NCBI RefSeq assembly: GCF_000620865.1
Contig: NZ_KK211190.1
Coordinates: 2,431,971 to 2,495,970, forward strand
Origin: Exiguobacterium sibiricum 7-3
GTDB lineage: Bacteria > Bacillota > Bacilli > Exiguobacteriales > Exiguobacteriaceae
DNA: 64,000 nucleotides
Direction of reading: 5' to 3'
The position numbers and the translations under genes were made by a program. The notes below the pieces were generated by a model. That model ran no database searches. It saw nothing but the letters and a program-made list of their open reading frames with translations, and was not told where the DNA came from. Of this stretch, positions 24,253 to 32,579 are shown piece by piece (the first letter of the stretch is position 1; each line of letters opens with the position of its first letter).

Positions 24253-25626
24253 ATGCGTATATCCTTTCGTGAATCCGCAGCTGTCCTAGGAGTTAGTATC
24301 ATTGTATTATTATCTGTCATATTCGGTGCCAAAGCCGAACCGCATCTCGCTATATTATCCAGTCTGATTTTTGTCGTAGCTTATGCCGCTTTTCGTGGTT
24401 TTGAGTACGAACAACTGGAACAACATATGATCAATGGAATTCGTGAAGCGATCAAACCGATCTTGATTATGTTACTTGTCGGTATGACGATTGCTGTCTG
24501 GATGATGAGCGGAGCTGTTCCGACACTCCTCCACTACGGACTTGAAACACTTTCTGCAACATGGTTTGCACCAAGTGCTTTAATCATTACGATGATTGTT
24601 TCTACGTTTACAGGGAGTTCGTTTACAACAATCGGTACGGTCGGTGTTGCTTTGATGGGAATTGCAGTGGCGCTTGGCGTTGATCCTGCTCTTGCCGCCG
24701 GTGCCATCATCAGCGGTGCCTGTTTCGGAGATAAGATGTCTCCGTTATCAGACACAACGAATTTCGCACCCGGAATCGTCAATGTCTCTGTCTTTGATCA
24801 TATCCGTTTTATGATGGGAACGACAGTACCCGCCATTACGATTACTTTCATTCTGTTCTTCATCTTCGGACAGGGAAATGGTGCAATCGATTCGCAAACC
24901 ATCGGGTCCACGCAACAAGAGTTAGCGCGTCTGTTCAATCTTTCACCATGGACACTATTGTCACCTTTACTGGTGATGATCCTTGCATTACGCAAAACTC
25001 CTGTCGTTCCGACTTTGATTGCCGGAGTTATGAGCGGTCTGTTGTTGACGGGACTAACACAGGGCAACTGGAACATCGGACAATGGATGAGCGTCATTCA
25101 AAATGGTCTGAAAATCGAAACAGACAATAATACGGTCGCGAGCATCGTCAGCAAAGGTGGTCTCCAGTCGATGATGTGGTCCGTCTCGCTTGTCATGCTT
25201 GCTCTGGCTTTCGGGGGCGTCCTTCGTGGAATTGGTGTCATCGATGTCATTATCGAAAAAACGGTTTCAAAATTAAAACGGGATGGCAGCATTATCTCAT
25301 CGGCTGCTCTCGCTTCGATTGGGGTCAATTTCATGGCAGGTGAACAGTACTTGTCGATTTTGTTACCCGGACAAGCGTTCAAAAAGATTTTTGAAGATCG
25401 TTCGATTGATCCGCGCTTCCTCTCACGAGCCCTGGAAGACGGGGGAACTCTTGTGAATCCGTTGATTCCCTGGGGGGTGTCCGGCGCCTTCTTCGCATCA
25501 ACGCTCGGTGTTCCTGTCACCGCATATGTGCCATTTGCCTTTTTCTTATTGCTTTCACCTTTCTTCACCTTTGTTTTTGCATTTACTCGTCCCACTAAAA
25601 AAGTTGCCGAAAATCTAGTGGCTTAA
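24253..25626 (+). CDS. nhaC: Na+/H+ antiporter NhaC
   Basis: The 457-residue protein exchanges Na+ for H+ and supports salt and alkali tolerance. It has about 11-12 hydrophobic segments. NhaC-family patterns include FTGSSFTTIGTVGVALMGI near residue 118, then GACFGDKMSPLSDTTNFAPG near 156, and GVNFMAGEQYLSILLPGQAF near 357. Length matches NhaC (about 455). TAAGGAGGTGGAAGC precedes the ATG. It is a single gene, followed by a strong terminator and divergent from the small peptide gene. Malate-lactate antiporter activity, known in some relatives, cannot be excluded. Confidence 0.92.
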   Translation: MRISFRESAAVLGVSIIVLLSVIFGAKAEPHLAILSSLIFVVAYAAFRGFEYEQLEQHMINGIREAIKPILIMLLVGMTIAVWMMSGAVPTLLHYGLETLSATWFAPSALIITMIVSTFTGSSFTTIGTVGVALMGIAVALGVDPALAAGAIISGACFGDKMSPLSDTTNFAPGIVNVSVFDHIRFMMGTTVPAITITFILFFIFGQGNGAIDSQTIGSTQQELARLFNLSPWTLLSPLLVMILALRKTPVVPTLIAGVMSGLLLTGLTQGNWNIGQWMSVIQNGLKIETDNNTVASIVSKGGLQSMMWSVSLVMLALAFGGVLRGIGVIDVIIEKTVSKLKRDGSIISSAALASIGVNFMAGEQYLSILLPGQAFKKIFEDRSIDPRFLSRALEDGGTLVNPLIPWGVSGAFFASTLGVPVTAYVPFAFFLLLSPFFTFVFAFTRPTKKVAENLVA

Positions 25627-25643
25627 ATCATACCTTTCATCGG

Positions 25644-25674
25644 GCAGAACTGATTTTTCAGTTCTGCTTTTTTT
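25644..25674 (+). terminator. Terminator of nhaC
   Basis: A perfect 10-bp stem GCAGAACTGA/TCAGTTCTGC with a four-base loop and seven T follows the stop codon. Confidence 0.93.
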
Positions 25675-25885
25675 ATCGGGAAATGATTTAAAAATATATT
25701 CATGTTCATTTTGTTTGACAAATATTGTACAGAATTCAGCAATTGCAAATAAATATGTGTAAAGTCAAAAGGAAATGGGAATATACCAAACATAAGATTA
25801 AAAAATTACAGCGAATTATAAAAAGAGAAACTTGCACCTGACCCTGAGGATGCGTTCGATGTAATTTTGTAGGAGGAGTTCGATT

Positions 25886-26095
25886 ATGATCAAACGTGGC
25901 ACACTGGAACGGCTTGATGGCAAATATGCTGTTCTTCTCTGGGAGAATGGTTCAAGTTTCATCCCCCGTCGCTATTTGCCTACTGAAGCAAGGCTTGGTG
26001 ACACAATATTATTCGACGGATCAAATTACTCAATTGATGCAACAAGCTCTACCCAGTCTTCCTTTCAAACGTTTTCGTTTCGGCAAATGGGCTGA
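25886..26095 (+). CDS. DUF3006-like small protein
   Basis: A 69-residue soluble protein. The N-terminus (MIKRGTLERLDGKYAVLLWE, then PRRYLP and RLGDTILFDG) follows the DUF3006 pattern of a basic residue, E-R-x-D/E-G-x-x-A-V-L-L, a central LP and a G-D-x-x motif. Members are small beta-rich proteins of unknown role, often near MBL-fold or DNA uptake genes. GTAGGAGGAGTTCGATT precedes the ATG. It is a single gene with about 210 bases of AT-rich upstream sequence. A second-frame ORF here is a shadow. Confidence 0.75.
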   Translation: MIKRGTLERLDGKYAVLLWENGSSFIPRRYLPTEARLGDTILFDGSNYSIDATSSTQSSFQTFSFRQMG

Positions 26096-26100
26096 CACTT

Positions 26101-26177
26101 AAAAAGCCATCTGAACGCTTAAAATGACTAACAGACATCTCGTCTCGAATAGTCGTTTCTTGCGACAGGTGGCTTTT
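26101..26177. terminator. Probable bidirectional terminator
   Basis: Arms AAAAGCCATCTG and CAGGTGGCTTTT (26102-26113 and 26166-26177) pair along their length, with a long interior. They separate the convergent DUF3006 and zinc-ribbon genes. Confidence 0.55.
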
Positions 26178-26183
26178 GTACGT

Positions 26184-26633
26184 TTAACGGATATGGAGCG
26201 TCTGTTCAGCACAGTTTGGACAGGACGTTTTTGTGATCTCATCTAAAGAAAGTCGAACCAACACCGAGTTGTCTTGTTCACACCGATGGATTGGTTCAAT
26301 GATGGACGACCTCAAAAACAAGGCACACCAAAATCGTGTTGAGATTTGTTGACATGTCGGACACTGAAATACATCATATTGATGCGGTACCCATCCGTCC
26401 TCAATCTCATCGATGTGGGCGTGGTACGTTCGAATCAAATCTGCCCGAATCCGGTCATCAATTTTTTGACGACTGACGAGCGGCTCTTGGTACGGTGGAA
26501 CGAATAAAAAAGGTAATGCTGATGCGTAATTTTCCATGCCGTATGTCAACACGGACGGAAATCCTTTCCATTCTTCTTGCTGGCCGATTTCGATGACTTG
26601 GCGATACGTACACACCGCACAATATAACTCCAT
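26184..26633 (-). CDS. Hypothetical zinc-ribbon protein
   Basis: A 149-residue soluble protein with three CxxC pairs: CAVC at residues 5-8, CPTC near 91 and CPNC near 139, which could form one or two zinc knuckles. The middle has VSRQKIDDRIRADLIRTYHA. I recognise no named family. Its start lies 4 bases after the stop of the upstream TlpA-like gene, so the two are cotranscribed and probably coupled. A role in thiol or metal handling is a guess from the cysteines and the neighbour. Confidence 0.7.
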   Translation of the reverse strand: MELYCAVCTYRQVIEIGQQEEWKGFPSVLTYGMENYASALPFLFVPPYQEPLVSRQKIDDRIRADLIRTYHAHIDEIEDGWVPHQYDVFQCPTCQQISTRFWCALFLRSSIIEPIHRCEQDNSVLVRLSLDEITKTSCPNCAEQTLHIR

Positions 26634-26637
26634 CCGG

Positions 26638-27183
26638 TTATCCTCCGATCTTCCGCACCATTTCTTTCAACATTTTTTCCGTGACTGGTCCTACATGCTT
26701 CCCGACAATCGTCCCTTTTTCGTCAATAATATAAGTAGCTGGCATCGCCACTAGTTGATACGTTTTCTCTGATTGTCCTTTTGTATCGTAAAGTACTGAG
26801 TACGTAATAGGTGTTTTTTTCAAAAACTGCTCCACGTCACTCAATCGTCTTTCTGCAGTCGTCACATTGATCCCATACACCGGAATCGATGTTGACTTGG
26901 CGAAAGCATTCAATTCCGGTATTTCCTGCTGACATGGAGGACACCAGGTGGCCCAAAAATTGATGACGATGAGTTGATTCGTCAAATCAGACAACTGAAT
27001 CAATTGACCGTCTTGTTCTATTTCGAGGTCAGGCGCTTTCATTCCTGTTTCGAGTCCACCTTCTGCTTGTTGTTTCGCTTGGATTTGTTGTTGGTTTTGT
27101 TTGGTCTGGTACGCGCTATAACTCGTATAGGCAATCCCTGAAATGATTATTGCCGCCACCAGGTACATTACATATTTTTTCAC
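26638..27183 (-). CDS. TlpA/ResA-like membrane-anchored thiol-disulfide oxidoreductase
   Basis: The roughly 181-residue protein has an N-terminal membrane anchor (VKKYVMYLVAAIIISGIAY), a glutamine-rich linker and an AhpC/TSA-Redoxin thioredoxin fold. The active site WCPPC is in INFWATWCPPCQQEIPELNA near residue 75, and the cis-Pro is in LVAMPATYIID near 145. It should act outside the membrane, reducing disulfides, for example in cytochrome c maturation as ResA does. No ccs or res genes are nearby, so that role is inferred. The GTG start at 27183 follows GAGGAG; an upstream ATG at 27243 lacks a ribosome site. Confidence 0.87.
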   Translation of the reverse strand: MKKYVMYLVAAIIISGIAYTSYSAYQTKQNQQQIQAKQQAEGGLETGMKAPDLEIEQDGQLIQLSDLTNQLIVINFWATWCPPCQQEIPELNAFAKSTSIPVYGINVTTAERRLSDVEQFLKKTPITYSVLYDTKGQSEKTYQLVAMPATYIIDEKGTIVGKHVGPVTEKMLKEMVRKIGG

Positions 27184-27305
27184 TGATTTCGTCACTCCTC
27201 TATGTATCCAGTGTAGCAGAATCGTTCGCTTGAATTGTGACAAAAAAGGTAGACTGACGCTGTCTTATTGTTACCTCTGACCGATCTCATATCGTTTTCC
27301 CGTAC

Positions 27306-27341
27306 AAAAAAAACAGGAGCTGGATATTCTCCAACTCCTGT
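27306..27341 (-). terminator. Terminator of the NAD(P)-binding protein gene
   Basis: A 12-bp stem (27313-27324 with 27330-27341) is followed on the minus strand by eight T. It lies about 80 bases past the stop at 27423. Confidence 0.8.
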
Positions 27342-27350
27342 CTCCTGATG

Positions 27351-27384
27351 AAGACCGGCTTTCGAATCCGTCCGGTCTTTTTTT
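27351..27384 (+). terminator. Plus-strand terminator without an obvious gene
   Basis: AAGACCGG at 27351-27358 pairs with CCGGTCTT at 27372-27379, followed by a T run on the plus strand only. No plus-strand gene precedes it; both neighbours are on the minus strand. It could end a small RNA. Confidence 0.65.
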
Positions 27385-27422
27385 AAGATCCTACACATTC
27401 AATGCATTATTATATCGTTCGA

Positions 27423-28133
27423 TTAATTATAACGCGGTAATTGTTTTTTCACTTGGCGGTTGTCCTTGACGCTTCCAACGGCTTCATCTCCACCAAGCGC
27501 TTCATTTAACGATGTTTTACCTTCTTTAACTTCCAGGCGGCGGTTGAAGACGGATCGATTGTCAAGAGCAGCGACCAGGATTGACGCAACATCCGTTTCG
27601 GAAATCGTCGCTTCCTTAACATCCTTTAAGTCTTCATCTGCTTCAATTAATCCGCGCCCTTCGCCGTCAACGACGTTAACCGGACAAATGATGGTGTACG
27701 TGAGTCCGCTATGTTCAATCTGTTCTTCCGCTGCATTTTTAGCAGCATAAAACGGATACATTTCTTTTTTGAACTGATTTGGACGATCCGCACCATAGGC
27801 ACTGAGGAGGACAAAATGACGAACACGCGCCTTTTTCGCAGCATCAATCGTTTTTAAAGCAACCGTCCGGTCGAGTAACTCGACTTCAGTCGGTTCGCCG
27901 TCAACACCAGCCGTCGCTGCACAAATGACAGCATCTTGACCGGCAACACCCTGTTCGATGACCTTTTCGAGTTCTGTTTCGATATCGACATAGTGCGCCT
28001 TGACACCAAGTTTCTCAAATCGTTCCACCAGATGTTGATGACGGACGATGACCGTAACTTGATGACCTTTTGCGAGCGACTTGACGACACGAGCTCCGAT
28101 TGTACCTGATGCACCTACAACTAATACTTTCAT
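27423..28133 (-). CDS. NAD(P)-binding SDR-like protein (YhfK type)
   Basis: A 236-residue cytoplasmic protein with an N-terminal Rossmann motif VVGASGTIGARV (GxxGxxG) and HFVLLSAYGADRP near residue 105. A Tyr-containing segment, PFYAAKNAAEEQIEHSGLTY, lies near 125-145. These features fit the atypical SDR/NmrA-like group that includes B. subtilis YhfK. Such proteins are NAD(P)-dependent epimerase/reductase-like; the substrate is unknown. The ATG follows CGAGGAGGGACCTATC. An inverted repeat ATTAGT-N7-ACTAAT overlaps the promoter region and suggests control by an HxlR-type or similar repressor. Confidence 0.85.
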   Translation of the reverse strand: MKVLVVGASGTIGARVVKSLAKGHQVTVIVRHQHLVERFEKLGVKAHYVDIETELEKVIEQGVAGQDAVICAATAGVDGEPTEVELLDRTVALKTIDAAKKARVRHFVLLSAYGADRPNQFKKEMYPFYAAKNAAEEQIEHSGLTYTIICPVNVVDGEGRGLIEADEDLKDVKEATISETDVASILVAALDNRSVFNRRLEVKEGKTSLNEALGGDEAVGSVKDNRQVKKQLPRYN

Positions 28134-28155
28134 ATGATAGGTCCCTCCTCGATAG

Positions 28156-28174
28156 ATTAGTCACCTTTACTAAT
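28156..28174 (-). promoter_or_regulatory. Inverted repeat operator candidate
   Basis: ATTAGT CACCTTT ACTAAT has perfect 6-bp arms and a 7-base spacer. It lies 23-41 bases upstream of the YhfK-like start, where a -10 element would be. Confidence 0.45.
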
Positions 28175-28212
28175 TTCCACTGTTCGAGAAAGAACAAACC
28201 CGTTTTGAAAAA

Positions 28213-29436
28213 TTAATCGTTTTTTAGTGTCCCGTAAAACGTCGTATCGAGCTTCGCACGTAATTCCTTCAGTTCTTTTTCCTTCGGGAAATCATAGAAG
28301 ATACCATTCATCCGCTCACTGACACCTTCCACTTCAAGGTGTTCCCGTTCCGAAAGCAAAGCAAGTGACAAACCGGCTGCCATCATTTGACGGACACTGA
28401 CATCTAAATTCATTTCTTCCTTCATATAACGATTCGCTCCGGGAATACTGGACCAGCCCGTCGGTTTCATCAAATGCGTCGCCACTGCTTGAATGACTTC
28501 CGATTGACGATTCGCCCGTGCTACGTCCGTATCCGTTTTACGATGACGGGAATAGGCTAATGCCATCGCCCCGTCCATATGATATTCTTTTCCCTTTTGG
28601 AATGAATACTGATTGGCTTTGCCACTCGCATCTTGTTCCGAGAATGTTCCCGTCGAGACTAAATCGACTCCTCCGATTTCATCAATCAATCCGATGAAGC
28701 TGTCAAACGAAATGACAATCTTACTGTCGATGTCTTGATCCAGAAGTCCACTGACCGCACTACTCGTACAGTCTTCGCCACCGTAAGCGAACGCATGAGT
28801 AATTTTATCTTTTTTCCCGTTTTCACAATCGATCGGTGTATACGTATCCCGAGGAATCGACGTCAATTGAATCGTCCGCGAGAGCGGTACGAATTGCATG
28901 ACGGACAGTGAATCCGACCTCGAACCACGCAGTGACTCTCCCGGTCGCGCGTCACTCCCGATCAGAAGAAACGTAAACGGTTGTGATCCAAAGATGATGG
29001 CCGCAATCACGACAAGTAATAAGAAACCAATCAGCTTTGATTTGAATCGACGTTTCTTTTTTGGAACCGGCTGTTTTTTCAACCGCTGATCAGATCCAGC
29101 CTCACGCGCCGGTTCTTTAGTTCTGCTGCTTCTTGACGCACGGCGTTGGCTAAAACGATTCAAGGCTAAACTGACTAATCGCGTTCCCGAACGCAGGATG
29201 GTTCCGGCGCCCGATTTCATGCGTTTTGTATTGGATGCTTTTTCAGGAGCAGCCTCTTGCGCGCGTGACCATCCCAACGGTTCGTCTAAATACCGCTGAC
29301 TGGCAGACAGTTCGTTTTCATGAGGTGGATCCACGGATTCCCGTGAGGCTTTTTCCTGTTCCATTTTTTCTGATTCACGCAGCTCTTCCTGACGTCTGCG
29401 TTCTAGACGAGAACGTCCCGAATGAAATTCTTCCAT
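28213..29436 (-). CDS. LytR-CpsA-Psr (LCP) family protein
   Basis: A 407-residue membrane protein with a long, highly charged cytoplasmic N-terminus (about 130 residues, with a KKQPVPKKKRRFKSK stretch), one membrane helix near 135-155, and an extracellular LCP domain. LCP signatures are LLIGSDARPGE, SRSDSLSVMQF, TSIPRDTYTPI, and SRHRKTDTDVARANRQ near residue 325, carrying the Arg and Asp residues that bind the polyprenyl pyrophosphate substrate. LCP proteins attach teichoic acids or capsular polymers to peptidoglycan. The N-terminal extension is longer than in typical members. CGGAGGTAACC precedes the ATG. It follows a nitroreductase gene by 14 bases. Confidence 0.92.
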   Translation of the reverse strand: MEEFHSGRSRLERRRQEELRESEKMEQEKASRESVDPPHENELSASQRYLDEPLGWSRAQEAAPEKASNTKRMKSGAGTILRSGTRLVSLALNRFSQRRASRSSRTKEPAREAGSDQRLKKQPVPKKKRRFKSKLIGFLLLVVIAAIIFGSQPFTFLLIGSDARPGESLRGSRSDSLSVMQFVPLSRTIQLTSIPRDTYTPIDCENGKKDKITHAFAYGGEDCTSSAVSGLLDQDIDSKIVISFDSFIGLIDEIGGVDLVSTGTFSEQDASGKANQYSFQKGKEYHMDGAMALAYSRHRKTDTDVARANRQSEVIQAVATHLMKPTGWSSIPGANRYMKEEMNLDVSVRQMMAAGLSLALLSEREHLEVEGVSERMNGIFYDFPKEKELKELRAKLDTTFYGTLKND

Positions 29437-29450
29437 AGGTTACCTCCGTA

Positions 29451-30197
29451 TCAATCTCGAGCTAAATGTTTTTCCTGTAAAAAGTCACGCATATACGTCC
29501 GTTTCGGCTCCTTCATCGAAGCAGCCATCTGATAGACCCAGCCTTCCGTCCGGCGTCCATCCGTCCGTTCTCCGTAGTACGCAGACGTTTCATTCTCATA
29601 CTGTGACAACAATTGGCGCATCGTGTCGTCATTAGTATACGTATTCCGGTGGAAGACCGCATCCATCGGAAGGCGGGGTTTTTTCCCCGGCTGTTGATCG
29701 GGAATTCCTACTGCGACTCCAAATAATGGAACGACGTGGTTCGGCAACGCAAGCAGTTCACTCACTTTGACCGCATCATTTCGTAGCGAACCGATGTAGA
29801 CGGTCCCGTATCCTAATGATTCTGCTGCAATGACTAGGTTTTGAGCAGCTAAACCGGCATCGACCGCGCCGACAATCAACGCTTCCGTCGTTTCGACCGT
29901 CCGCTCGACGGAACCGGATGCAATTTCTGCTGCCAGGATATGTTTATGATAATCGATACAAAAAACGAAAAAGTAACTGTTCTCCGCGACATATGATTGA
30001 CCGCTCGCCACGTCTACTAACTGTTGTTTCAGCCCTTCGTCTTCGACGCCGATGATGGCATAGGCCTGCTGATAAGAAGATGTAGAAGCCGACTGCGCAG
30101 AACGAACGAGCGTCTCAATTGTCTCTTGATTTAATTGATGGGGCTTGAATTTACGGATAGACCGGTGGTTAAGTAACTGTTCGATTGTTTCATTCAT
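29451..30197 (-). CDS. NADPH-dependent nitroreductase/flavin oxidoreductase (NfrA/NfsA type)
   Basis: A 248-residue FMN enzyme. The start NHRSIRKFKPHQLNQETIE holds the FMN-binding HRSIRKF. QSASTSSYQQAYAIIGV near residue 35 and LGYGTVYIGSLRNDA near 130 follow, then VPLFGVAVGIPDQQPGKKPR near 158. Length and the C-terminal helix (WVYQMAASMKEPKRTYMRDFL) fit the NfsA/NfrA branch, not short nitroreductases. It reduces nitro compounds or flavins with NAD(P)H in the cytoplasm. It lies 14 bases upstream of the LCP gene and is probably cotranscribed with it. Confidence 0.9.
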   Translation of the reverse strand: MNETIEQLLNHRSIRKFKPHQLNQETIETLVRSAQSASTSSYQQAYAIIGVEDEGLKQQLVDVASGQSYVAENSYFFVFCIDYHKHILAAEIASGSVERTVETTEALIVGAVDAGLAAQNLVIAAESLGYGTVYIGSLRNDAVKVSELLALPNHVVPLFGVAVGIPDQQPGKKPRLPMDAVFHRNTYTNDDTMRQLLSQYENETSAYYGERTDGRRTEGWVYQMAASMKEPKRTYMRDFLQEKHLARD

Positions 30198-30242
30198 GAA
30201 TAATCGCTCCCTTTTGGTTAATGATTCTCTTAACGATAGGCA

Positions 30243-30266
30243 AACATTTAAGTAAGTGCAAATGTT
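30243..30266. promoter_or_regulatory. Inverted repeat between divergent genes
   Basis: AACATTT and AAATGTT face each other across 10 bases between the divergent nitroreductase and 303-residue protein genes. It is a possible operator but short. Confidence 0.3.
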
Positions 30267-30383
30267 AGATATCCATGTTCACAAACAATCGTCTGTTATT
30301 TCCGCCCACTGTCGGTTACTTCTTAAAAAAATCGGGAAAAGGATAAAACTAATGTTGTGTCTTTTTGGCGAAGGAGGGCGATC

Positions 30384-31295
30384 ATGAGAATTCGTAAGCT
30401 CCGTCTTTTACTTGAACAATATGGCGATACGACCCTTCGCGACATCATCGTAGAAATCTATCGCCAGCTTCCCAAACAAGTCATCGAAGAAAAAGACCTT
30501 GATTTGATGTTATCCCAGTTTGCTAAGTATAAAGGACTACAAAAAGAACACGACCAACCGACCGTTGAACAAACCATCGAGCAAACGGAACAATTCATCC
30601 AACTTGCTTATGATTTACACTATTTGGAGCCAAATGAGCTCGTCTCCATACGCGAACAAAAAAACTGGTATGTGACTGCGAAACGCCTGCTAAAACACTT
30701 ACGGCATTATATCGGTCGAAAAAATGGAACACGGGTTGCTTTTGAGGAATTCTTTTTTTTACTCTCCTCAGCTGCTGGAGAAGAACCGCTTTTCTTAAGT
30801 AATGATCCCTTCCGGCTGATTAAAGTCACGCAAGTGGAATTGTTCGAAGAACTGGTCGGTTATTACAAACTTGATGCATCAGACCAGTCTTGGATGCAAC
30901 GTGCCATCTATACCGCCGTCAAGGTGCCCATCGATGTCGACACGGAGCGAAGTGACCTCTTCCTCGCCGTCCTCACACATTGCACGAATGTGAGTGAACG
31001 GGAATCCTATGTCGCATTGCTGAACACACATGCGAAGAAACTCCAGATGAAAGTCCGGATTGACGCGGATGTTCTCGTGTTATATCAAGAGATACGTTTT
31101 GCTGAACTGCATGCCTTAATCGCCTTACGCGAACTCGAACGTGCTGAAGCAATGCTGTTTACGGAATATATCCCTTATTTTTCACATCGTTCGACACCCT
31201 TCCGGTATTATCTGGATTTGCTTGAACAAGCCGGATTAAATGACGAACATGACCGAATCGAACGGGTCGGGCGACGGAAACACATTCATTTTTAA
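30384..31295 (+). CDS. Hypothetical protein (about 303 residues)
   Basis: A soluble, helix-rich protein with no signal peptide or membrane segment. It has a basic start (MRIRKLRLLLEQYGDTTLRD), acidic and Gln-rich helices near residues 50-75, and a basic end (RIERVGRRKHIHF). I recognise no family or catalytic motif; the helix spacing in the second half (residues 180-290) loosely recalls TPR-like repeats. The start at 30384 has AAGGAGGGCGATC before it; an earlier in-frame ATG at 30357 has none. It is a single gene ending at a bidirectional terminator. Confidence 0.72.
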   Translation: MRIRKLRLLLEQYGDTTLRDIIVEIYRQLPKQVIEEKDLDLMLSQFAKYKGLQKEHDQPTVEQTIEQTEQFIQLAYDLHYLEPNELVSIREQKNWYVTAKRLLKHLRHYIGRKNGTRVAFEEFFFLLSSAAGEEPLFLSNDPFRLIKVTQVELFEELVGYYKLDASDQSWMQRAIYTAVKVPIDVDTERSDLFLAVLTHCTNVSERESYVALLNTHAKKLQMKVRIDADVLVLYQEIRFAELHALIALRELERAEAMLFTEYIPYFSHRSTPFRYYLDLLEQAGLNDEHDRIERVGRRKHIHF

Positions 31296-31311
31296 AGTAA
31301 AAAAATCCATT

Positions 31312-31361
31312 AAAAAAGACGAAACGTTCTTCGGCAAGCCCCGAGAACCTATCGTCTTTTT
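31312..31361. terminator. Bidirectional terminator
   Basis: AAAAAAGACGA and TCGTCTTTTT arms enclose a GTTCTTCGG/CCGAGAAC inner hairpin between convergent genes. Confidence 0.85.
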
Positions 31362-31364
31362 CCT

Positions 31365-31628
31365 TTAATCTGTAGCATTCACGATTCCTAATCCGACTGT
31401 TGCAAGTAAAGCAATGCAGGCGAATAAAAAAGCCATGTCATTCGGTGAGTCGAACCCATCATAGGTCGGCTCTTTTTGATCCGTGATAATCTCATCCATC
31501 GTCCCATAGCTGCCGTACGTAGTGGATTCCCGGACTGTTGCATCTTTTTTTTCGATTTCCTGTGCTTGAACAGGATTCATGCCGATCAAGATCCAAAAAA
31601 GACCTAACGCCATCAGCAGTTTCGCCAT
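31365..31628 (-). CDS. Small exported or membrane-anchored hypothetical protein
   Basis: An 87-residue protein with an N-terminal signal-like helix (MAKLLMALGLFWILIGMNPV, then AQA-like cleavage), a short acidic Tyr/Gly/Asp-rich middle (about residues 25-62) and a C-terminal hydrophobic helix (MAFLFACIALLATVGLGIV). The middle should face outside. GGCGGTGATGAG precedes the ATG. I recognise no family. It is a single gene facing the 303-residue protein gene across a terminator. Confidence 0.68.
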   Translation of the reverse strand: MAKLLMALGLFWILIGMNPVQAQEIEKKDATVRESTTYGSYGTMDEIITDQKEPTYDGFDSPNDMAFLFACIALLATVGLGIVNATD

Positions 31629-31736
31629 CTCATCACCGCCTAATTATTTACCTTTAATTTCAATAAAAACCATTTATATACCATTAATTTGTTATAATTC
31701 ACGTACTGGCTTTCATTTTTCTGAAAGGACGTGCAC

Positions 31737-32579
31737 GTGTTGAACATTTTATCGTATGATCAGTTATCTCACCCACAACGCCGTTTGGTCCATCGTTTAC
31801 TCCGAACCAATCCGTCTCCCCCTTCGTCATTTTCCTATCCGCCGACCGAACACCGGCAATGGACGATTTGGAATGAAGAGTGTGTGCAGGCTACGCTCGG
31901 ATTTCATGTTTTTGAACATTGTGTTCAGCTCTTAAATGCTTCCTATACCGATTTACAGGCATTCCAGCGCCTCGCACACTATGTCCATTCCGAGGCACTT
32001 TCGTTTTCGCCCCGTCACATCGACGTCCAAATCATACCGCCTTACGACTTTGGTTTTGTCACGACCTGGAACGCTTTAGGTTACTGTTTTTCCAGTGAAC
32101 AGTTCCGACTGATTGGTCTGACACACGATCGGCCTGCCTCCGTCCAGTTCAAACCTCTCTCCTCACGTAATCGCCATCTGTTCTTAACGATCCGTAACGA
32201 AGCCATCCGTTATTCTGAATTTCTTTTCCCTTACGATACTGTCTATCTCGACTATTTAATCGATCAAGGTGTCTTGCCTTATCTCGTCTACGACAAGAAA
32301 ACGATTGTCGGAACAATTTTAATGGAACAGCATAAACAAGTCGTCCGCCTTTTGGAAATCGCATGTTTGCCCCAATTAAAAAACCAAGGCTACGGTCGCC
32401 GGATTTTAGATACCTTCCAAATGAAGTTACACAAGAAAAATATCTTATCTTTTGAAGTCTATTGTTGTTCCACACATCAAGAAGCTCTTCGTCTCTATCA
32501 ACCGACTGCTTTTTGTGATATTCAAATTTTTTCGAATTGGCACCGTTATTCTTGTGAACCGGTTTCGTTAGTCACGTAA
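31737..32579 (+). CDS. GNAT-family acetyltransferase
   Basis: A roughly 280-residue protein with a C-terminal GNAT domain. The acetyl-CoA-binding motif reads QLKNQGYGRRILDTFQMKL near residue 215-233 (QxxGxG/A), preceded by a beta strand VRLLEIACLP. The N-terminal half (about 130 residues) may be a degenerate second GNAT domain or a substrate domain. The substrate is unknown. The start is uncertain: GTG at 31731, GTG at 31737 and TTG at 31740 are in frame; 31737 has the best spacing from AAAGGA. The gene end overlaps the end of the convergent gene by 12 bases. Confidence 0.8.
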   Translation: MLNILSYDQLSHPQRRLVHRLLRTNPSPPSSFSYPPTEHRQWTIWNEECVQATLGFHVFEHCVQLLNASYTDLQAFQRLAHYVHSEALSFSPRHIDVQIIPPYDFGFVTTWNALGYCFSSEQFRLIGLTHDRPASVQFKPLSSRNRHLFLTIRNEAIRYSEFLFPYDTVYLDYLIDQGVLPYLVYDKKTIVGTILMEQHKQVVRLLEIACLPQLKNQGYGRRILDTFQMKLHKKNILSFEVYCCSTHQEALRLYQPTAFCDIQIFSNWHRYSCEPVSLVT

